64,000 nucleotides of DNA from Solibacillus daqui (GTDB taxonomy: Bacteria > Bacillota > Bacilli > Bacillales_A > Planococcaceae). The position numbers were made by a program, and so were the translations under genes. The DNA lies in contig NZ_CP114887.1 of NCBI RefSeq assembly GCF_028747805.1, forward strand, positions 2,969,501 through 3,033,500, given 5' to 3'. The notes under the pieces were generated by a model that was not told the DNA's origin, made no database searches, and saw nothing but the letters and a program-made list of their open reading frames with translations. Below, one piece after another: positions 36,628-46,202 of this stretch. Numbering within the stretch: the stretch's first letter is position 1; every line of letters starts with the position of its first letter.

Positions 36628-37926
36628 CTATTTTAAAATGGCTTCGAATGCTTCTTGATATTTATGCACGTCGCCTGCACCCATAAATAGGAATACAGCA
36701 TTGTCGTATTTTTTCAAGTGATCGATTGTTTCTAATGTTAATACTTCACAACCTTCAATTAAGTTTGCTAAATCTTGAATTGATAGCTCGCCTTGCTTTT
36801 CACGGGCTGATCCGAAAATATCGCATAAATATGTCGCATCTGCTGGGCTCAAGCTATCCGCAAAATCTTGTAAAAATGCCTTTGTACGCGAGAATGTATG
36901 TGGTTGGAAAATAGCCACTACTTCACGCTCTGGATATTTTTGACGTGCTGATTGTAATGTTGCTGCAATTTCTGTTGGGTGATGTGCATAATCATCCACT
37001 AAAACCGCATTTCCAATTTTTGTTTCTGTGAAGCGGCGTTTAACACCACCATAAGTCAATAAACGTTCCTGCACTAAATTTGCTGGTATACCTTCATAAT
37101 GGCATAACGAAATTACTGCAAGTGAGTTTAGTACTGTATGGTCACCAAATAACGGGATAAAGAATTTACTATAAAATTCATTGCGCACATACACATCAAA
37201 TTCAGTACCTTCTGTAGTTTTCACGATGTTGCGTGCTGCAAAATCATTTTCTTGACCGAAGCCATAGTAAACAACTGGTACATTCGCTTGAATTTTTTGT
37301 AGTTGCTCATCATCCCCACAAGCGATAATTGCTTTATTTACTTGGAGCGCTAACGATTGGAATGCACTATATACATCCTCAATATCGCTAAAGTAATCTG
37401 GGTGATCGAAGTCGATATTCGTCATCACAGCATAATCTGGGTGATATGCTAAAAAGTGACGACGGTATTCACATGCCTCCATAACGAAATACGCAGCATC
37501 TTCTTTCCCTGCTCCTGTGCCATCTCCAATTAAAAATGAAGTCGGCATAAATCCACCAATAACATGACTCATTAAGCCTGTTGTTGATGTTTTACCATGT
37601 GCACCAGTAATTGCAATAGATGTGTAACGGTTAATATAGTCGCCTAAAAACTTATGATAACGGATTACTTCTACGCCTAATTCACGTGCACGTACTAATT
37701 CAGGATGCTCGTCAGGAAATGCGTTCCCCGCGATTACTGTTAATCCTTCTGTAATATTATTTTCGTCAAATGTTAAAATTTCAATTCCTCGGTCGCGTAA
37801 AGGCTGCTCCGTAAAATAATATGTGTCGACATCAGAACCTTGTACGTACTCTCCAGCATCAAATAAAATTTGTGCAAGTGGACTCATGCCTGAACCTTTA
37901 ATACCGGTAAAATGATAGCGTGTCAT
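36628..37926 (-). CDS. murC: UDP-N-acetylmuramate--L-alanine ligase
   Basis: Adds the first amino acid to UDP-MurNAc in the cytoplasm. 432 aa from ATG 37926, preceded by CTAGGAGGG; the start gives [19 protein letters not shown] (nucleotide-binding). ATP motif [15 protein letters not shown], then [16 protein letters not shown] and [14 protein letters not shown] longer in-frame start at 37980 adds 18 residues with no homology. Lies downstream of sftA, as in B. subtilis. Confidence 0.96.
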   Translation of the reverse strand: MTRYHFTGIKGSGMSPLAQILFDAGEYVQGSDVDTYYFTEQPLRDRGIEILTFDENNITEGLTVIAGNAFPDEHPELVRARELGVEVIRYHKFLGDYINRYTSIAITGAHGKTSTTGLMSHVIGGFMPTSFLIGDGTGAGKEDAAYFVMEACEYRRHFLAYHPDYAVMTNIDFDHPDYFSDIEDVYSAFQSLALQVNKAIIACGDDEQLQKIQANVPVVYYGFGQENDFAARNIVKTTEGTEFDVYVRNEFYSKFFIPLFGDHTVLNSLAVISLCHYEGIPANLVQERLLTYGGVKRRFTETKIGNAVLVDDYAHHPTEIAATLQSARQKYPEREVVAIFQPHTFSRTKAFLQDFADSLSPADATYLCDIFGSAREKQGELSIQDLANLIEGCEVLTLETIDHLKKYDNAVFLFMGAGDVHKYQEAFEAILK

Positions 37927-38066
37927 TATTGTTAAAACCCTCCTAGGATGCAACGATCCCATTGAATTAAAATATTTCAAATTCTTTATACATTATAGCA
38001 CTAAATACACGGAACGATAATAGAACAACAATTCAAATTATTCTTTTTCATGTATTTTTTAGTTCT

Positions 38067-41000
38067 TTAGTCACCAAACTGTAAGACTAAATCCTCTTCC
38101 GTAATAAAGACGTCTCTCGGTTTACTTCCTTTTGGCTCGGAAACGTACCCTTGACGCTCTAACATATCAATTAATCTCGCCGCACGATTATAACCGATAT
38201 GGTATTTACGTTGTAACAGTGAAGTAGAAGCCGAACCTTGTTCATAAACAAAACGGCATACTTCTTCAAACAGCTCATCTTGTTCTTCGATTGCTTCAGA
38301 TCGTTTTAATAGTTCTTCTTGTTTGAAAATGTATTCAGGCTCCCCTTGTTCACGAACAAAATCAATAATTTCTTCGATTTCATCATCCGTTACAAATGTA
38401 CCTTGAATACGTGTTGGTGCTGACATACCGTTACCTAAATATAGCATATCCCCTCGACCAAGTAAGCGCTCAGCTCCTTGTGCATCTAAAATTGTTCGTG
38501 AATCAATTTGCGATGAAACTGAGAAGGCGACACGTGTTGGGATGTTTGACTTAATTAAGCCAGTAATAACATCCACCGATGGACGTTGTGTCGCGACGAT
38601 TAAGTGAATACCTGCTGCACGTGCCTTTTGCGTAATACGGCATATGCTATCCTCTACATCTTGCGGTGACATCATCATTAAATCCGCTAACTCATCAATA
38701 ACTATTAATAAGTATGGCAATTTCTGCGCGTGCATGCCATTTTCATCACACATTTTATTGTATGCTTCAATTTTACGTGCACCGCTATGCATAAATAACT
38801 GATAACGTCTTTCCATTTCTTCAACTGCCCATTTTAATGCTGCTGTTGCGGCTTTTACATCGGTAATAACCGGACTTACTAGATGCGGAATATGGTTAAA
38901 CGGCGCTAATTCAACCATTTTCGGGTCAATTAACATTAGCTTTAACTCATTTGGATTGGCTTTGTAAAGTAAGCTCACTAAAATGGAGTTAATACAGACC
39001 GATTTTCCTGAGCCTGTAGCCCCCGCGATTAATCCATGTGGCATTTTTCGTAAGTCAATTGTAACTGGCTTCCCTGTTAAATCTAATCCTAGTGCCGCTT
39101 CTAATGGCGAATCTGAGTTGCGGAATGATTCAGAATCTGTCACTTCCGAAAGCCTTACAGAACGAGAAATACGGTTTGGAATTTCAATACCGATTGAGCG
39201 TTTCCCTGGGATTGGTGCATCAATACGGATGTCCTTTGCAGCAAGAGCTAATTTTATATCGTCCGCTAAATTACGCACTTTACTTACTTTCGTGCCTTGA
39301 CCAACTGTAATTTCAAATTGTGTAACGGCTGGTCCCTGTACGATTGACTCAATATTCGCTTGAATTTGGAAATACGACAATGCTTCAACTAAATTTTCAC
39401 CTTGTTCGTCCATCCAATCACGGTCTTCTATCATTTCCTCTGGCGGCACTAAATAATCTAGTGGTGGTTTAACATATGGTATGCGTTTTTTAATTGGCTC
39501 GATCATTGGTTGTTCTTCAATAATGGGCTCTTCTTCTACTGTTGAAGCTGATTCATGTTCATCTTGTACTATGTCTACAGATGTGGGTAGTTGTATTTCG
39601 TCCTCAATTACAACCTGTTGTTCATCTTGTTCATCTTGTTCATCTTGTTCATCTTGTTCATCTTGTTCATCTTGTTCATCTTGTTCATCTTGTTCATCTT
39701 GTTCATCTTGTTCATCTTGTTCATCTTGTTCATCTTGTCCATGCTGCTCTAACTCTTCTTTGCTAGTTTCACGATCTAACAGTCCAATTGCTGTTGTTTG
39801 TGGTTGTTGGTCTAGCTCAGTTAACGCTCCTACAGTTTGTTCGAATGCTTGTGGCATCAATATCACTGGGGCTTCCGTTTCAATTTCTGACTGTTTTTCA
39901 AATTGAATTGGTTGTTCCTGTTGAACAGCGTTTTCCACGTGAGTTTCTTCTGTAATAGCTTGCGGTTGATCTTCAGTTATTTGTAGAACTTCCTCAATAA
40001 TCTTCTCTACTACTGTATCTTGTTCAAAAAGTTTTGGTTCTTCGATTGCCTCTTCAACATCAGATTGTTTGAATTGCTGTGCAACAAATTGCTTTGTTAA
40101 TAGCTTCTGTTTATCTGATTTTAACATCAAGACATTAAACGGTAAGCGACTTCCTGTAGGCTCTGGTTGCACTTGCAATGAATTTACTTGCTGTGCTTGC
40201 TCAATAATTTTGTCTTGCTCCTTCTGAGGTAGTTGCTCCACATTTAGCTGCCCAATATGAATCGTAGAATTTTCAATCGTGACATGCTTTACCTGCACAT
40301 CATTTAAAGCCTCTTCTACTGTAGACTCTTGAGGTACTTGTTTATCCTCTGCCAATAATATCACTGGTGGCTCAGCTTCTTCAGGTAGTGGCTCGAGAAT
40401 TGCGATGTCACTTTCTACCGCAACTGGTTCATCTTCAAATAAAATTGGTTCTAAAGCTTGAATTTCGATTTCTTCAGCAATTGCTGGTTCCATATTTGTT
40501 GCGACAGGTTGGTTTTGTTCGATATCTGCAGCTTCTAACACTGCTATCCGCTCGATTGTAGTAGCAATTTCTTCGACAATCACTTCATTCGACGGCGCAT
40601 CTTGTACAATTGGCTCAATTGGTTTAGGAGGCAGAATATCTTCCACAACTTCTGATGCAGCTACCTCATGTTGTACTTGTTCATCAATAGGTTGAGGTTG
40701 TTTTAAGTTTTGTTGTTGGCCATGTTGCTTTTCGATTAACTGCTCAATCGGTGTCGGTTTCAAAAATCCATGCACCGGTGATGGTACGTCAGTTGGAACA
40801 AAGCGTTTACGATTTTCTAACGGATTGACGAATTCCCTGTTGATGTTTGAATCTTCCCGCATAGGATTTTTTGTTAATATTTGTCGTTCTTCCTTCGTCA
40901 CAGGAACATTACGTACCTGCTCTGGTGTACGAATAACATTCGAATGTCCCTTACCTTTTCGGCGACGCTCTAATAAATCACGAATGCCGGAAACCTCAAC

Positions 41001-41306
41001 TTCTAATATTTCATTTGTTGGTCTCTTTTGTAAATGATTCGGTAGTGATAATTGTGCTCGATCCTCATCGTAATAGCTTGTCGTTTGTGGCTCGACATGT
41101 TGCTGCTGTGATTGTGTCTCATATTCGTCATCAATTAATGGAAAACGAAATGTCTTTTTTGGCTGCTGCGGCTCTTCGTAAAAATCTTGCTGTCTCTGAC
41201 TAATTTGTTGAGCTGGTTGCTCGACTTCCTCAAGGTATTCCTCATAATAATCTTCATTTTCATCCAATTTAAATAATTTATTAAATTGATTTTTAACCCA
41301 ACTCAT
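38067..41306 (-). CDS. sftA: Septum-associated DNA translocase SftA (FtsK/SpoIIIE family)
   Basis: 1079 aa, longer than the about 950-aa B. subtilis SftA. There are no N-terminal membrane helices, which separates it from SpoIIIE. Residues 1 to about 620 are a low-complexity, Glu/Gln/Pro-rich linker that contains a (QDE)13 run (about 524-562). The motor follows: Walker A GATGSGKS (762-769), Walker B LLIVIDELADLM, VATQRPSVDVITGLIK. A C-terminal gamma winged helix (about 1015-1075) should read KOPS/SRS-like DNA. It sits just upstream of murC, the conserved order. It moves DNA away from the closing septum. Confidence 0.94.
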   Translation of the reverse strand: MSWVKNQFNKLFKLDENEDYYEEYLEEVEQPAQQISQRQQDFYEEPQQPKKTFRFPLIDDEYETQSQQQHVEPQTTSYYDEDRAQLSLPNHLQKRPTNEILEVEVSGIRDLLERRRKGKGHSNVIRTPEQVRNVPVTKEERQILTKNPMREDSNINREFVNPLENRKRFVPTDVPSPVHGFLKPTPIEQLIEKQHGQQQNLKQPQPIDEQVQHEVAASEVVEDILPPKPIEPIVQDAPSNEVIVEEIATTIERIAVLEAADIEQNQPVATNMEPAIAEEIEIQALEPILFEDEPVAVESDIAILEPLPEEAEPPVILLAEDKQVPQESTVEEALNDVQVKHVTIENSTIHIGQLNVEQLPQKEQDKIIEQAQQVNSLQVQPEPTGSRLPFNVLMLKSDKQKLLTKQFVAQQFKQSDVEEAIEEPKLFEQDTVVEKIIEEVLQITEDQPQAITEETHVENAVQQEQPIQFEKQSEIETEAPVILMPQAFEQTVGALTELDQQPQTTAIGLLDRETSKEELEQHGQDEQDEQDEQDEQDEQDEQDEQDEQDEQDEQDEQDEQDEQQVVIEDEIQLPTSVDIVQDEHESASTVEEEPIIEEQPMIEPIKKRIPYVKPPLDYLVPPEEMIEDRDWMDEQGENLVEALSYFQIQANIESIVQGPAVTQFEITVGQGTKVSKVRNLADDIKLALAAKDIRIDAPIPGKRSIGIEIPNRISRSVRLSEVTDSESFRNSDSPLEAALGLDLTGKPVTIDLRKMPHGLIAGATGSGKSVCINSILVSLLYKANPNELKLMLIDPKMVELAPFNHIPHLVSPVITDVKAATAALKWAVEEMERRYQLFMHSGARKIEAYNKMCDENGMHAQKLPYLLIVIDELADLMMMSPQDVEDSICRITQKARAAGIHLIVATQRPSVDVITGLIKSNIPTRVAFSVSSQIDSRTILDAQGAERLLGRGDMLYLGNGMSAPTRIQGTFVTDDEIEEIIDFVREQGEPEYIFKQEELLKRSEAIEEQDELFEEVCRFVYEQGSASTSLLQRKYHIGYNRAARLIDMLERQGYVSEPKGSKPRDVFITEEDLVLQFGD
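39621..39737. repeat. 9-bp in-frame microsatellite, 13 units, in sftA
   Basis: Thirteen consecutive identical copies of TTCATCTTG on the plus strand, encoding Gln-Asp-Glu on the minus strand. Unit length keeps the frame, so copy number can vary without breaking sftA. Confidence 0.97.
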
Positions 41307-41385
41307 TTATTTCACTTCTTTCTATCAAAACATTGCCTTACAAATAGTTTATTTGTATCGGTCTTTCATAAAATACGTCAAAAAA

Positions 41386-41440
41386 ATATATTTCGTACTA
41401 CCTAGTGCGAAATGCTATTTTTTCTAATGTAGATTTCATT
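41386..41440 (-). repeat. Three-copy hairpin element, copy 1 (upstream of sftA)
   Basis: Hairpin ATTTCGTAC / GTGCGAAAT (41390-41413, 6-nt loop), then a flank containing TTTCTAATGTAGATTTC. Lies about 80 bp before the sftA start. Related copies at 43031-43105 and 44321-44385. Confidence 0.65.
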
Positions 41441-41545
41441 GAAATAATTTATACTTTTTTATCCACTAAAAATATGTATACCTCAAAAGCATATCATATT
41501 TATTGCATAAATGCGCACATCACAATGTTTTTTCAAGGCAAAATA

Positions 41546-41581
41546 AAAAGTCAGTACGAAAGACTACGCTACGTACTGACT
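41546..41581 (-). terminator. Terminator of ytpR
   Basis: AGTCAGTACG / CGTACTGACT stem followed by TTTTATTTT on the minus strand. Confidence 0.85.
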
Positions 41582-41591
41582 ATTGTTTCAA

Positions 41592-42206
41592 TTATCGAGT
41601 TGGTACTGTAAATGCACTACCTACTTCAGCAGTTTCTTCTAATACTAAAATCCCTTTTACTTCTGGTGCGCCTGGAATTGCTAGCTCACGCGCTGAACAA
41701 AGCATACCGAATGAATCTTCGCCACGTAAGTTACCTTCTTTAATTAATAAACCTGATGGCATCACTGCACCTACTTTTGCTACCACTACTTTTTGACCTG
41801 CATCTACGTTTGGTGCACCACATACAATTTGTAATGTTTCTTCACCAACGTTTACTTTACAAACGCTTAATTTATCTGCATTTGGGTGCTTTTCTTTTGA
41901 TTCTACTAAACCTACAACAAATTTAGGTGTGAAATCTACGTCTAACGAAATTTCTACGCCGTTTTCTTTAATTGCAGCTTCTAATTTTTCTACTAATTCA
42001 GGTGTTACTTCTACGTTACCTGCTACATCAAGTGCCACGTATTTGCTCGCATTAAATAAATTGAATGCTTTTACTTCACCCGTCGCTTCTTCTTTTAAAA
42101 TCGCGATGTCACCAACTCGCTCCATTTGTGTTTTTACGATTGATTCCATTGCTAATTGAACTAATAATACGTCCCCTACATGTACTTTGTTGTAAGCTAC
42201 TTTCAT
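41592..42206 (-). CDS. ytpR: YtpR, tRNA-binding-domain protein
   Basis: 204 aa. The N-terminal half is a small domain specific to YtpR. The C-terminal half (about 92-200) is an EMAPII/Trbp111-like OB fold: FVVGLVESKEKHPNADKLSV, IVCGAPNVDAGQKVVVA, LRGEDSFGMLCS, the same fold as the N-terminal domain of PheT. It probably binds structured RNA. Located after ytpQ with 8 bp between them, so cotranscribed. Confidence 0.92.
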   Translation of the reverse strand: MKVAYNKVHVGDVLLVQLAMESIVKTQMERVGDIAILKEEATGEVKAFNLFNASKYVALDVAGNVEVTPELVEKLEAAIKENGVEISLDVDFTPKFVVGLVESKEKHPNADKLSVCKVNVGEETLQIVCGAPNVDAGQKVVVAKVGAVMPSGLLIKEGNLRGEDSFGMLCSARELAIPGAPEVKGILVLEETAEVGSAFTVPTR

Positions 42207-42214
42207 AAATATTC

Positions 42215-43015
42215 TTACTCCCTTTTCTTGTTTTTCGCTAAAATAAAAATTGGTTCGAAACGACCATCTTCATATACAAATGAAAGGCTCGTAATTGGAA
42301 CGGCCCCCACTGTAAAGAAGTGCATCGTCATCTGTGCTAATACATCATAACCTACATCGTTACGAATATCACCAATAATTAGTACATCTTGGTGTGGCAC
42401 AGACACCGTCATTTCGCCTTCAATTTGACTGGCCATCTCTTTTAAGAAACCGTCATTTAAAATACGACTCGCATCATAGCCGTCATTATGATTTAAAAAA
42501 TAATAGACATTGCCCGAAACTTCATCACGTTTGACAGAAGTCGGTAATTTTTTGACAGAAAACCGTGCCATCTCACGTACTTGCTCCGCTGTAATGTTTA
42601 ATTTGGGCAGCATCGATTCATCAATTAAGCGATACGTTGTGCCTAAATCAAGTGCATAAAAAATGCGTGTTTCTGCAGTATGATCTGTTGTGACAAATGC
42701 GTGCCCCTCATTAGACTTTTTTTGGAAGGAAGTCGAACGAACAACTGGATACACTGATGCTAAGCCTTCAAAACCCTGCTCTTGCTCATGTGTCATTGCT
42801 GCAAAGGTTTGCTCAATTGTATAAACGACTTCATCGATTGCTCGTTGTTTTTTTGTTTCATATTTTGCTAAAATTTCTGCTAAAGAAATATCCATACCAC
42901 GTCTAATTACTTTGTTATCGAGACGCAATTTATCATGTTTTTCATCGAATATGAATGTATAATGTGCTTCACCTAATCTTTTTTTCAGTTCCGCTACTAA
43001 TTGTTTCGATTCCAT
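42215..43015 (-). CDS. ytpQ: YtpQ, DUF1444 protein
   Basis: 266 aa, matching B. subtilis YtpQ in place and length (sequence parts MTHEQEQGFEGLASVYPVVR and LDLGTTYRLIDESML). Soluble, function unknown. RBS AAAAGGAGTGA. The 3' end nearly touches ytpR. A hairpin element lies just upstream. Confidence 0.88.
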   Translation of the reverse strand: MESKQLVAELKKRLGEAHYTFIFDEKHDKLRLDNKVIRRGMDISLAEILAKYETKKQRAIDEVVYTIEQTFAAMTHEQEQGFEGLASVYPVVRSTSFQKKSNEGHAFVTTDHTAETRIFYALDLGTTYRLIDESMLPKLNITAEQVREMARFSVKKLPTSVKRDEVSGNVYYFLNHNDGYDASRILNDGFLKEMASQIEGEMTVSVPHQDVLIIGDIRNDVGYDVLAQMTMHFFTVGAVPITSLSFVYEDGRFEPIFILAKNKKRE

Positions 43016-43030
43016 GAGGTCACTCCTTTT

Positions 43031-43105
43031 CTATTAGAAAAACACAATTCGCGCCAAATAGCGCGAATTGATGTATTTTCTTATGTAGATTTCCTTGGAA
43101 AATGC
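43031..43105 (-). repeat. Three-copy hairpin element, copy 2 (upstream of ytpQ)
   Basis: TTAGAAAAACA, then perfect 10-bp arms CAATTCGCGC / GCGCGAATTG around a 6-nt loop (43045-43070), then TTTTCTTATGTAGATTTCC. About 30 bp before the ytpQ start. Confidence 0.7.
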
Positions 43106-43124
43106 ATACAATCTTATCTACCAA

Positions 43125-43158
43125 CACAAAACGGTCCACAACTGTGAACCGTTTTGAA
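43125..43158 (-). terminator. Terminator-like hairpin after the lipoprotein gene
   Basis: AAAACGGTyCACA / TGTGrACCGTTTT stem, 3-nt loop, followed by G-T-rich sequence. Confidence 0.65.
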
Positions 43159-43213
43159 ATACTCTAACTATTGTAGCAAAATTTAAGTTGCATTACTTAG
43201 TTGAAAGCTTGTA

Positions 43214-43732
43214 TTACTTAATTACTTTTACTGATTGTGCAATTTCCATCATGTATTGTAACTTTTCATCTAATTTTTTCTTGTCAGAAATCGTTGTCAT
43301 TTTTACGCCGCCAACACTAACAATTAGTTCAAACTCTTCTTCATTCAATTGATTTACAGCAGAAAATCCAAATAAATCCCCTTTTTCAAACTTCTTATCT
43401 TCAATAATATTCGTCTTCGCATCTTGCTTTAAAATGTCGTAATGTAATTGGCTATTTTCGGTTTCATTTGGATTAACGAATAAAATATATGAATCTTTGC
43501 CATTAATAACTGTGTAGTTTGCTTCATCAATACCTTTTTCAATATTAAAGCCGTTTGGTAAATAAAGCTCGATATGACCCATCGACTTATTTGTTGCATT
43601 TGGTTCGTTTGTAAATACAGATTCTGCATTTTCAATCCCTGTTGCTGTTTTTTCTTCTACCGTCTTGCCACAAGCAGATAATACAAGCATACATAAAGCG
43701 GCTAACAGTATGTGACTCCATTTTCGGTACAT
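43214..43732 (-). CDS. Hypothetical lipoprotein
   Basis: 172 aa from ATG 43732, placed 8 nt after AAGGAG; a GTG three codons earlier overlaps that RBS. Signal peptide with KW then a hydrophobic core and lipobox LSAC (Cys about 21), so it should be lipid-anchored outside the membrane. The mature part has ELYLPNGFNIEKGIDEANYT and a compact beta-rich end. B. subtilis carries ytpP (thioredoxin-like) near here; this is not that protein. Family not recognised. Confidence 0.75.
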   Translation of the reverse strand: MYRKWSHILLAALCMLVLSACGKTVEEKTATGIENAESVFTNEPNATNKSMGHIELYLPNGFNIEKGIDEANYTVINGKDSYILFVNPNETENSQLHYDILKQDAKTNIIEDKKFEKGDLFGFSAVNQLNEEEFELIVSVGGVKMTTISDKKKLDEKLQYMMEIAQSVKVIK

Positions 43733-43752
43733 CTTAATCACTCCTTAAAACC

Positions 43753-44286
43753 TTATAATGATGATTGTTGTTTTTTTAATTTAAATAATACTTGCCCAAT
43801 AAGTAATGTGACAATATGTTCAAACATTTGCTTTCGATCGATTAAATCATTTGTAAAAATTCCTATTGCTCCTTGGTGATGGCGAATATTTTCGATATCG
43901 GTATAGACGTCCATTACTGGGCCAAGTTCCTTCCCCATACGAAGCTCCTGCGCTATAACTTCTGGCAATGCAAATTGTGCCCCTGAACTTGAAATAACTG
44001 TACCATCTTTCATTGCCACTGCACCCCAGTTACAGCAATACATTACACCACCAATTTCATCGACGCCACCTTCTAAACCAAATGCTAAATCAGCATTTGT
44101 TTTAAGTAAAGTGTTACGTGCGCGATTTACTGCACCTTGACGGGTTTCTTCATTTGAAAATGGTTGCACTGATACATCTGAGGCAACTTCTAAATTTTCA
44201 AGTTGTGCATCAGGAAAATATTTAGACACAATAGCTTGTACTGCGCCTACTTTTGCTTTATTTTCTGTCCCTACTGCGATTTTCAT
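43753..44286 (-). CDS. Inosine/xanthosine triphosphatase (DUF84, YjjX family)
   Basis: 177 aa. NTPase cleaning non-canonical purine nucleotides. It opens MKIAVGTENKAKVGAVQ, has QPFSNEETRQGAVNRARNTL and AFGLEGGVDEIGG, and ends in the family's NIRHHQGAIGIFTNDLIDR. RBS GGAGATG. Downstream by 20 bp is the lipoprotein gene, so the two may share a transcript. Confidence 0.88.
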   Translation of the reverse strand: MKIAVGTENKAKVGAVQAIVSKYFPDAQLENLEVASDVSVQPFSNEETRQGAVNRARNTLLKTNADLAFGLEGGVDEIGGVMYCCNWGAVAMKDGTVISSSGAQFALPEVIAQELRMGKELGPVMDVYTDIENIRHHQGAIGIFTNDLIDRKQMFEHIVTLLIGQVLFKLKKQQSSL

Positions 44287-44320
44287 TCATTCATCTCCAA
44301 ATTGTGTTGTAGATTTTTAG

Positions 44321-44385
44321 TTTAGAAAACTCATTTCACATCAAATGCGCGAAATATTATTTTTCTTATGTGGACTCCTAAAAAA
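44321..44385 (-). repeat. Three-copy hairpin element, copy 3 (upstream of DUF84 gene)
   Basis: TTAGAAAACTC, then ATTTCACAT / GCGCGAAAT arms (paired with two G-U on the minus-strand RNA), then TTTTTCTTATGTGGACTCC. About 35 bp before the DUF84 start. Confidence 0.65.
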
Positions 44386-44399
44386 ATTTACTCTCCAAT

Positions 44400-44434
44400 A
44401 AAAAACGAGAATGCGAAAAACACCACATCCTCGT
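44400..44434 (-). terminator. Terminator of ytoP
   Basis: Minus strand ACGAGgATG / CATtCTCGT stem followed by T6. Confidence 0.8.
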
Positions 44435-44456
44435 ATTATAACATTAATATACTTTT

Positions 44457-45533
44457 TTACACGTTTGCACGAATTGAATCGATTGTTGAACGGTCTGCTG
44501 ATCGAATCAGTTTTACTAATAACTCTTTTGCAGCTGCATAGTCATCAACATGGATAATGGACGCAGATGTATGGATGTAACGCGAGCAAATACCGATAAC
44601 TGCTGAAGGAATACCGTCGTTTTGTGTATGCACGCGACCTGCATCCGTACCACCTGGTGAAACGAAGTATTGATATGGAATATGATTTGATTCAGCTGTA
44701 TCTAATACGAATTCACGCATACCTCGGTGTGTCACCATAGAACGGTCGAAAATACGTAATAACGGTCCGTTTCCTAATTGACCAAATTGCTCTTTATCAC
44801 CCGAAGTGTCGTTTGCTGGTGACGCGTCAAGTGCAAAGAAAAGGTCTGGTTGAATCATATTTGCCGAAACTGCTGCACCACGTAAACCAACTTCCTCCAT
44901 TACGTTTGCGCCAGAATAAATGTGGCTCGCTACTTCTTTGCCATGCAATTCTTTTAATAATTCGATTGCTAAACCACAGCCATAGCGGTTATCCCAAGCT
45001 TTAGCCATAATTTTTTTCGGATTTGCCATTGGTGTAAATGGACAAACTGGAATGATTGATTGACCTGGGCGTACCCCTAAGTTCATCGCATCTTCTTTAG
45101 AATCCGCGCCGATATCGATTAGCATGTTTTTAATATCCATGGGCTTTGCACGTTCTGCATCTGTTAATAGATGCGGTGGAATTGATGCAATTACACCCGG
45201 AATTTCACGATCTTTTGCATACACTGTTACACGCTGAGCTAGCATTACTTGGTTCCACCAGCCACCAAGTGTTTGGAAGCGAATCATACCGTTATCTGTA
45301 ATTGATGTTACCATGAATGCCACTTCATCCATATGACCAGCTACTAAAATTTTTGGCGCATTTTCGTCTTGTGCTTTACGTACACCAAAGATGCCACCTA
45401 AATTATCTTGAATAATTTCATCTGAGTATTTTTCTAATTCAGAACGCATGAAGTTACGAACAGCACGTTCATTTCCTGGTGCACCAGGGAGTTCTGTTAA
45501 TGTTTTAAATAAATTCAATGTATCTTGATTCAT
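44457..45533 (-). CDS. ytoP: M42 family aminopeptidase (YtoP, glutamyl-aminopeptidase-like)
   Basis: 358 aa from ATG 45533; the GTG at 45542 lies in the GAGGTG RBS. Dinuclear metal site: [28 protein letters not shown], catalytic [27 protein letters not shown] and [12 protein letters not shown]. It degrades peptides in the cytoplasm. Monocistronic with its own terminator. Confidence 0.93.
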   Translation of the reverse strand: MNQDTLNLFKTLTELPGAPGNERAVRNFMRSELEKYSDEIIQDNLGGIFGVRKAQDENAPKILVAGHMDEVAFMVTSITDNGMIRFQTLGGWWNQVMLAQRVTVYAKDREIPGVIASIPPHLLTDAERAKPMDIKNMLIDIGADSKEDAMNLGVRPGQSIIPVCPFTPMANPKKIMAKAWDNRYGCGLAIELLKELHGKEVASHIYSGANVMEEVGLRGAAVSANMIQPDLFFALDASPANDTSGDKEQFGQLGNGPLLRIFDRSMVTHRGMREFVLDTAESNHIPYQYFVSPGGTDAGRVHTQNDGIPSAVIGICSRYIHTSASIIHVDDYAAAKELLVKLIRSADRSTIDSIRANV

Positions 45534-45675
45534 GTTAGACACCTCAAAATTAGATTTTTTCCATTATAACATAAATTCCAAATAATATTTCGAAATTCGA
45601 ACCTTCTATTTTTTGTACACAAAATTCAGAGTATGTTAAAGTAAATGTAGATTATATTTTTGAGGGGGATTTTTC

Positions 45676-45993
45676 ATGAATGTAAAAGATTTTGCTCTTG
45701 GCGTGGTGACAGGTGTTGCAGCAGCAGTCATCGTCAAAGAAATGTCAAACCGTGTCGTTCCATATGCAAATCCAGACAATATTTTAGAAAATATTAAATC
45801 GGAATTTAAAAAACAAACACCAATTGATGGCTCATGGATTTATATGAAAACTGAAAACTACAGCAATGGCTTTACTGAAATCCCAGTATTTAAAGGTGGA
45901 ATTACCCGTACGGTAGAAGGCGAAGTTGAAAATTTTGAATTTGCTGCAGATGCACGTTCTGGGGCAATCGTAAATATTGAACAAGTGAAGTAA
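45676..45993 (+). CDS. ytzB: YtzB-like PepSY-domain small protein
   Basis: 105 aa. N-terminal hydrophobic segment (ALGVVTGVAAAVIVKEM) acts as a membrane anchor or signal. A PepSY-like fold follows (GGITRTVEGEVENFEFAADA, GAIVNIEQV). Placed between ytoP and ytnP as in B. subtilis. RBS GAGGGGGA. Function unknown. Confidence 0.8.
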   Translation: MNVKDFALGVVTGVAAAVIVKEMSNRVVPYANPDNILENIKSEFKKQTPIDGSWIYMKTENYSNGFTEIPVFKGGITRTVEGEVENFEFAADARSGAIVNIEQVK

Positions 45994-46001
45994 TTCCAAA
46001 A

Positions 46002-46043
46002 GAGGGGCTGTGCAAAAAGTGTTTACTTTTTGCACAGCCCCTC
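46002..46043. repeat. 19-bp perfect inverted repeat (GGGGCTGT..AAAAAGT family)
   Basis: GAGGGGCTGTGC..AAAAAGT arms, 19 bp each, perfectly complementary around a GTTT loop, 8 bp after ytzB. No T run on the plus strand, TTTT on the minus side. Related to 30902-30943. Confidence 0.8.
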
Positions 46044-46157
46044 ATGTATTTATAATTCGCTTTTGGCGACAGTCAGATATAGAAACAATGCTAAAAACGT
46101 CACGTCCTGTGACACGCATTTATAACCAGCTTTATGCTAGCCTCCATCTTCGGCGTA

Positions 46158-46198
46158 AAGGGAGTATCCCAGAATTACTTCTTAGGGTACTCTCTTTG
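46158..46198 (-). terminator. Hairpin terminator of ytnP
   Basis: AAAGgGAGTAtCCC / GGGtACTCtCTTT with AT-rich loop, 5 bp beyond the ytnP stop. The 46044-46157 stretch holds GTCAC / GTGAC and no gene. Confidence 0.65.
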
Positions 46199-46202
46199 TC
46201 AT

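Noticed and set aside
39481-39906. 141-codon Ser/Cys-rich open frame opposite sftA
   Set aside because: It is the antisense reading of the (QDE) repeat. The sense strand encodes a clear FtsK/SftA protein.
41405-41611. Short plus-strand open frames upstream of sftA
   Set aside because: AT-rich non-coding DNA that holds hairpin element copy 1 and the ytpR terminator; no RBS.
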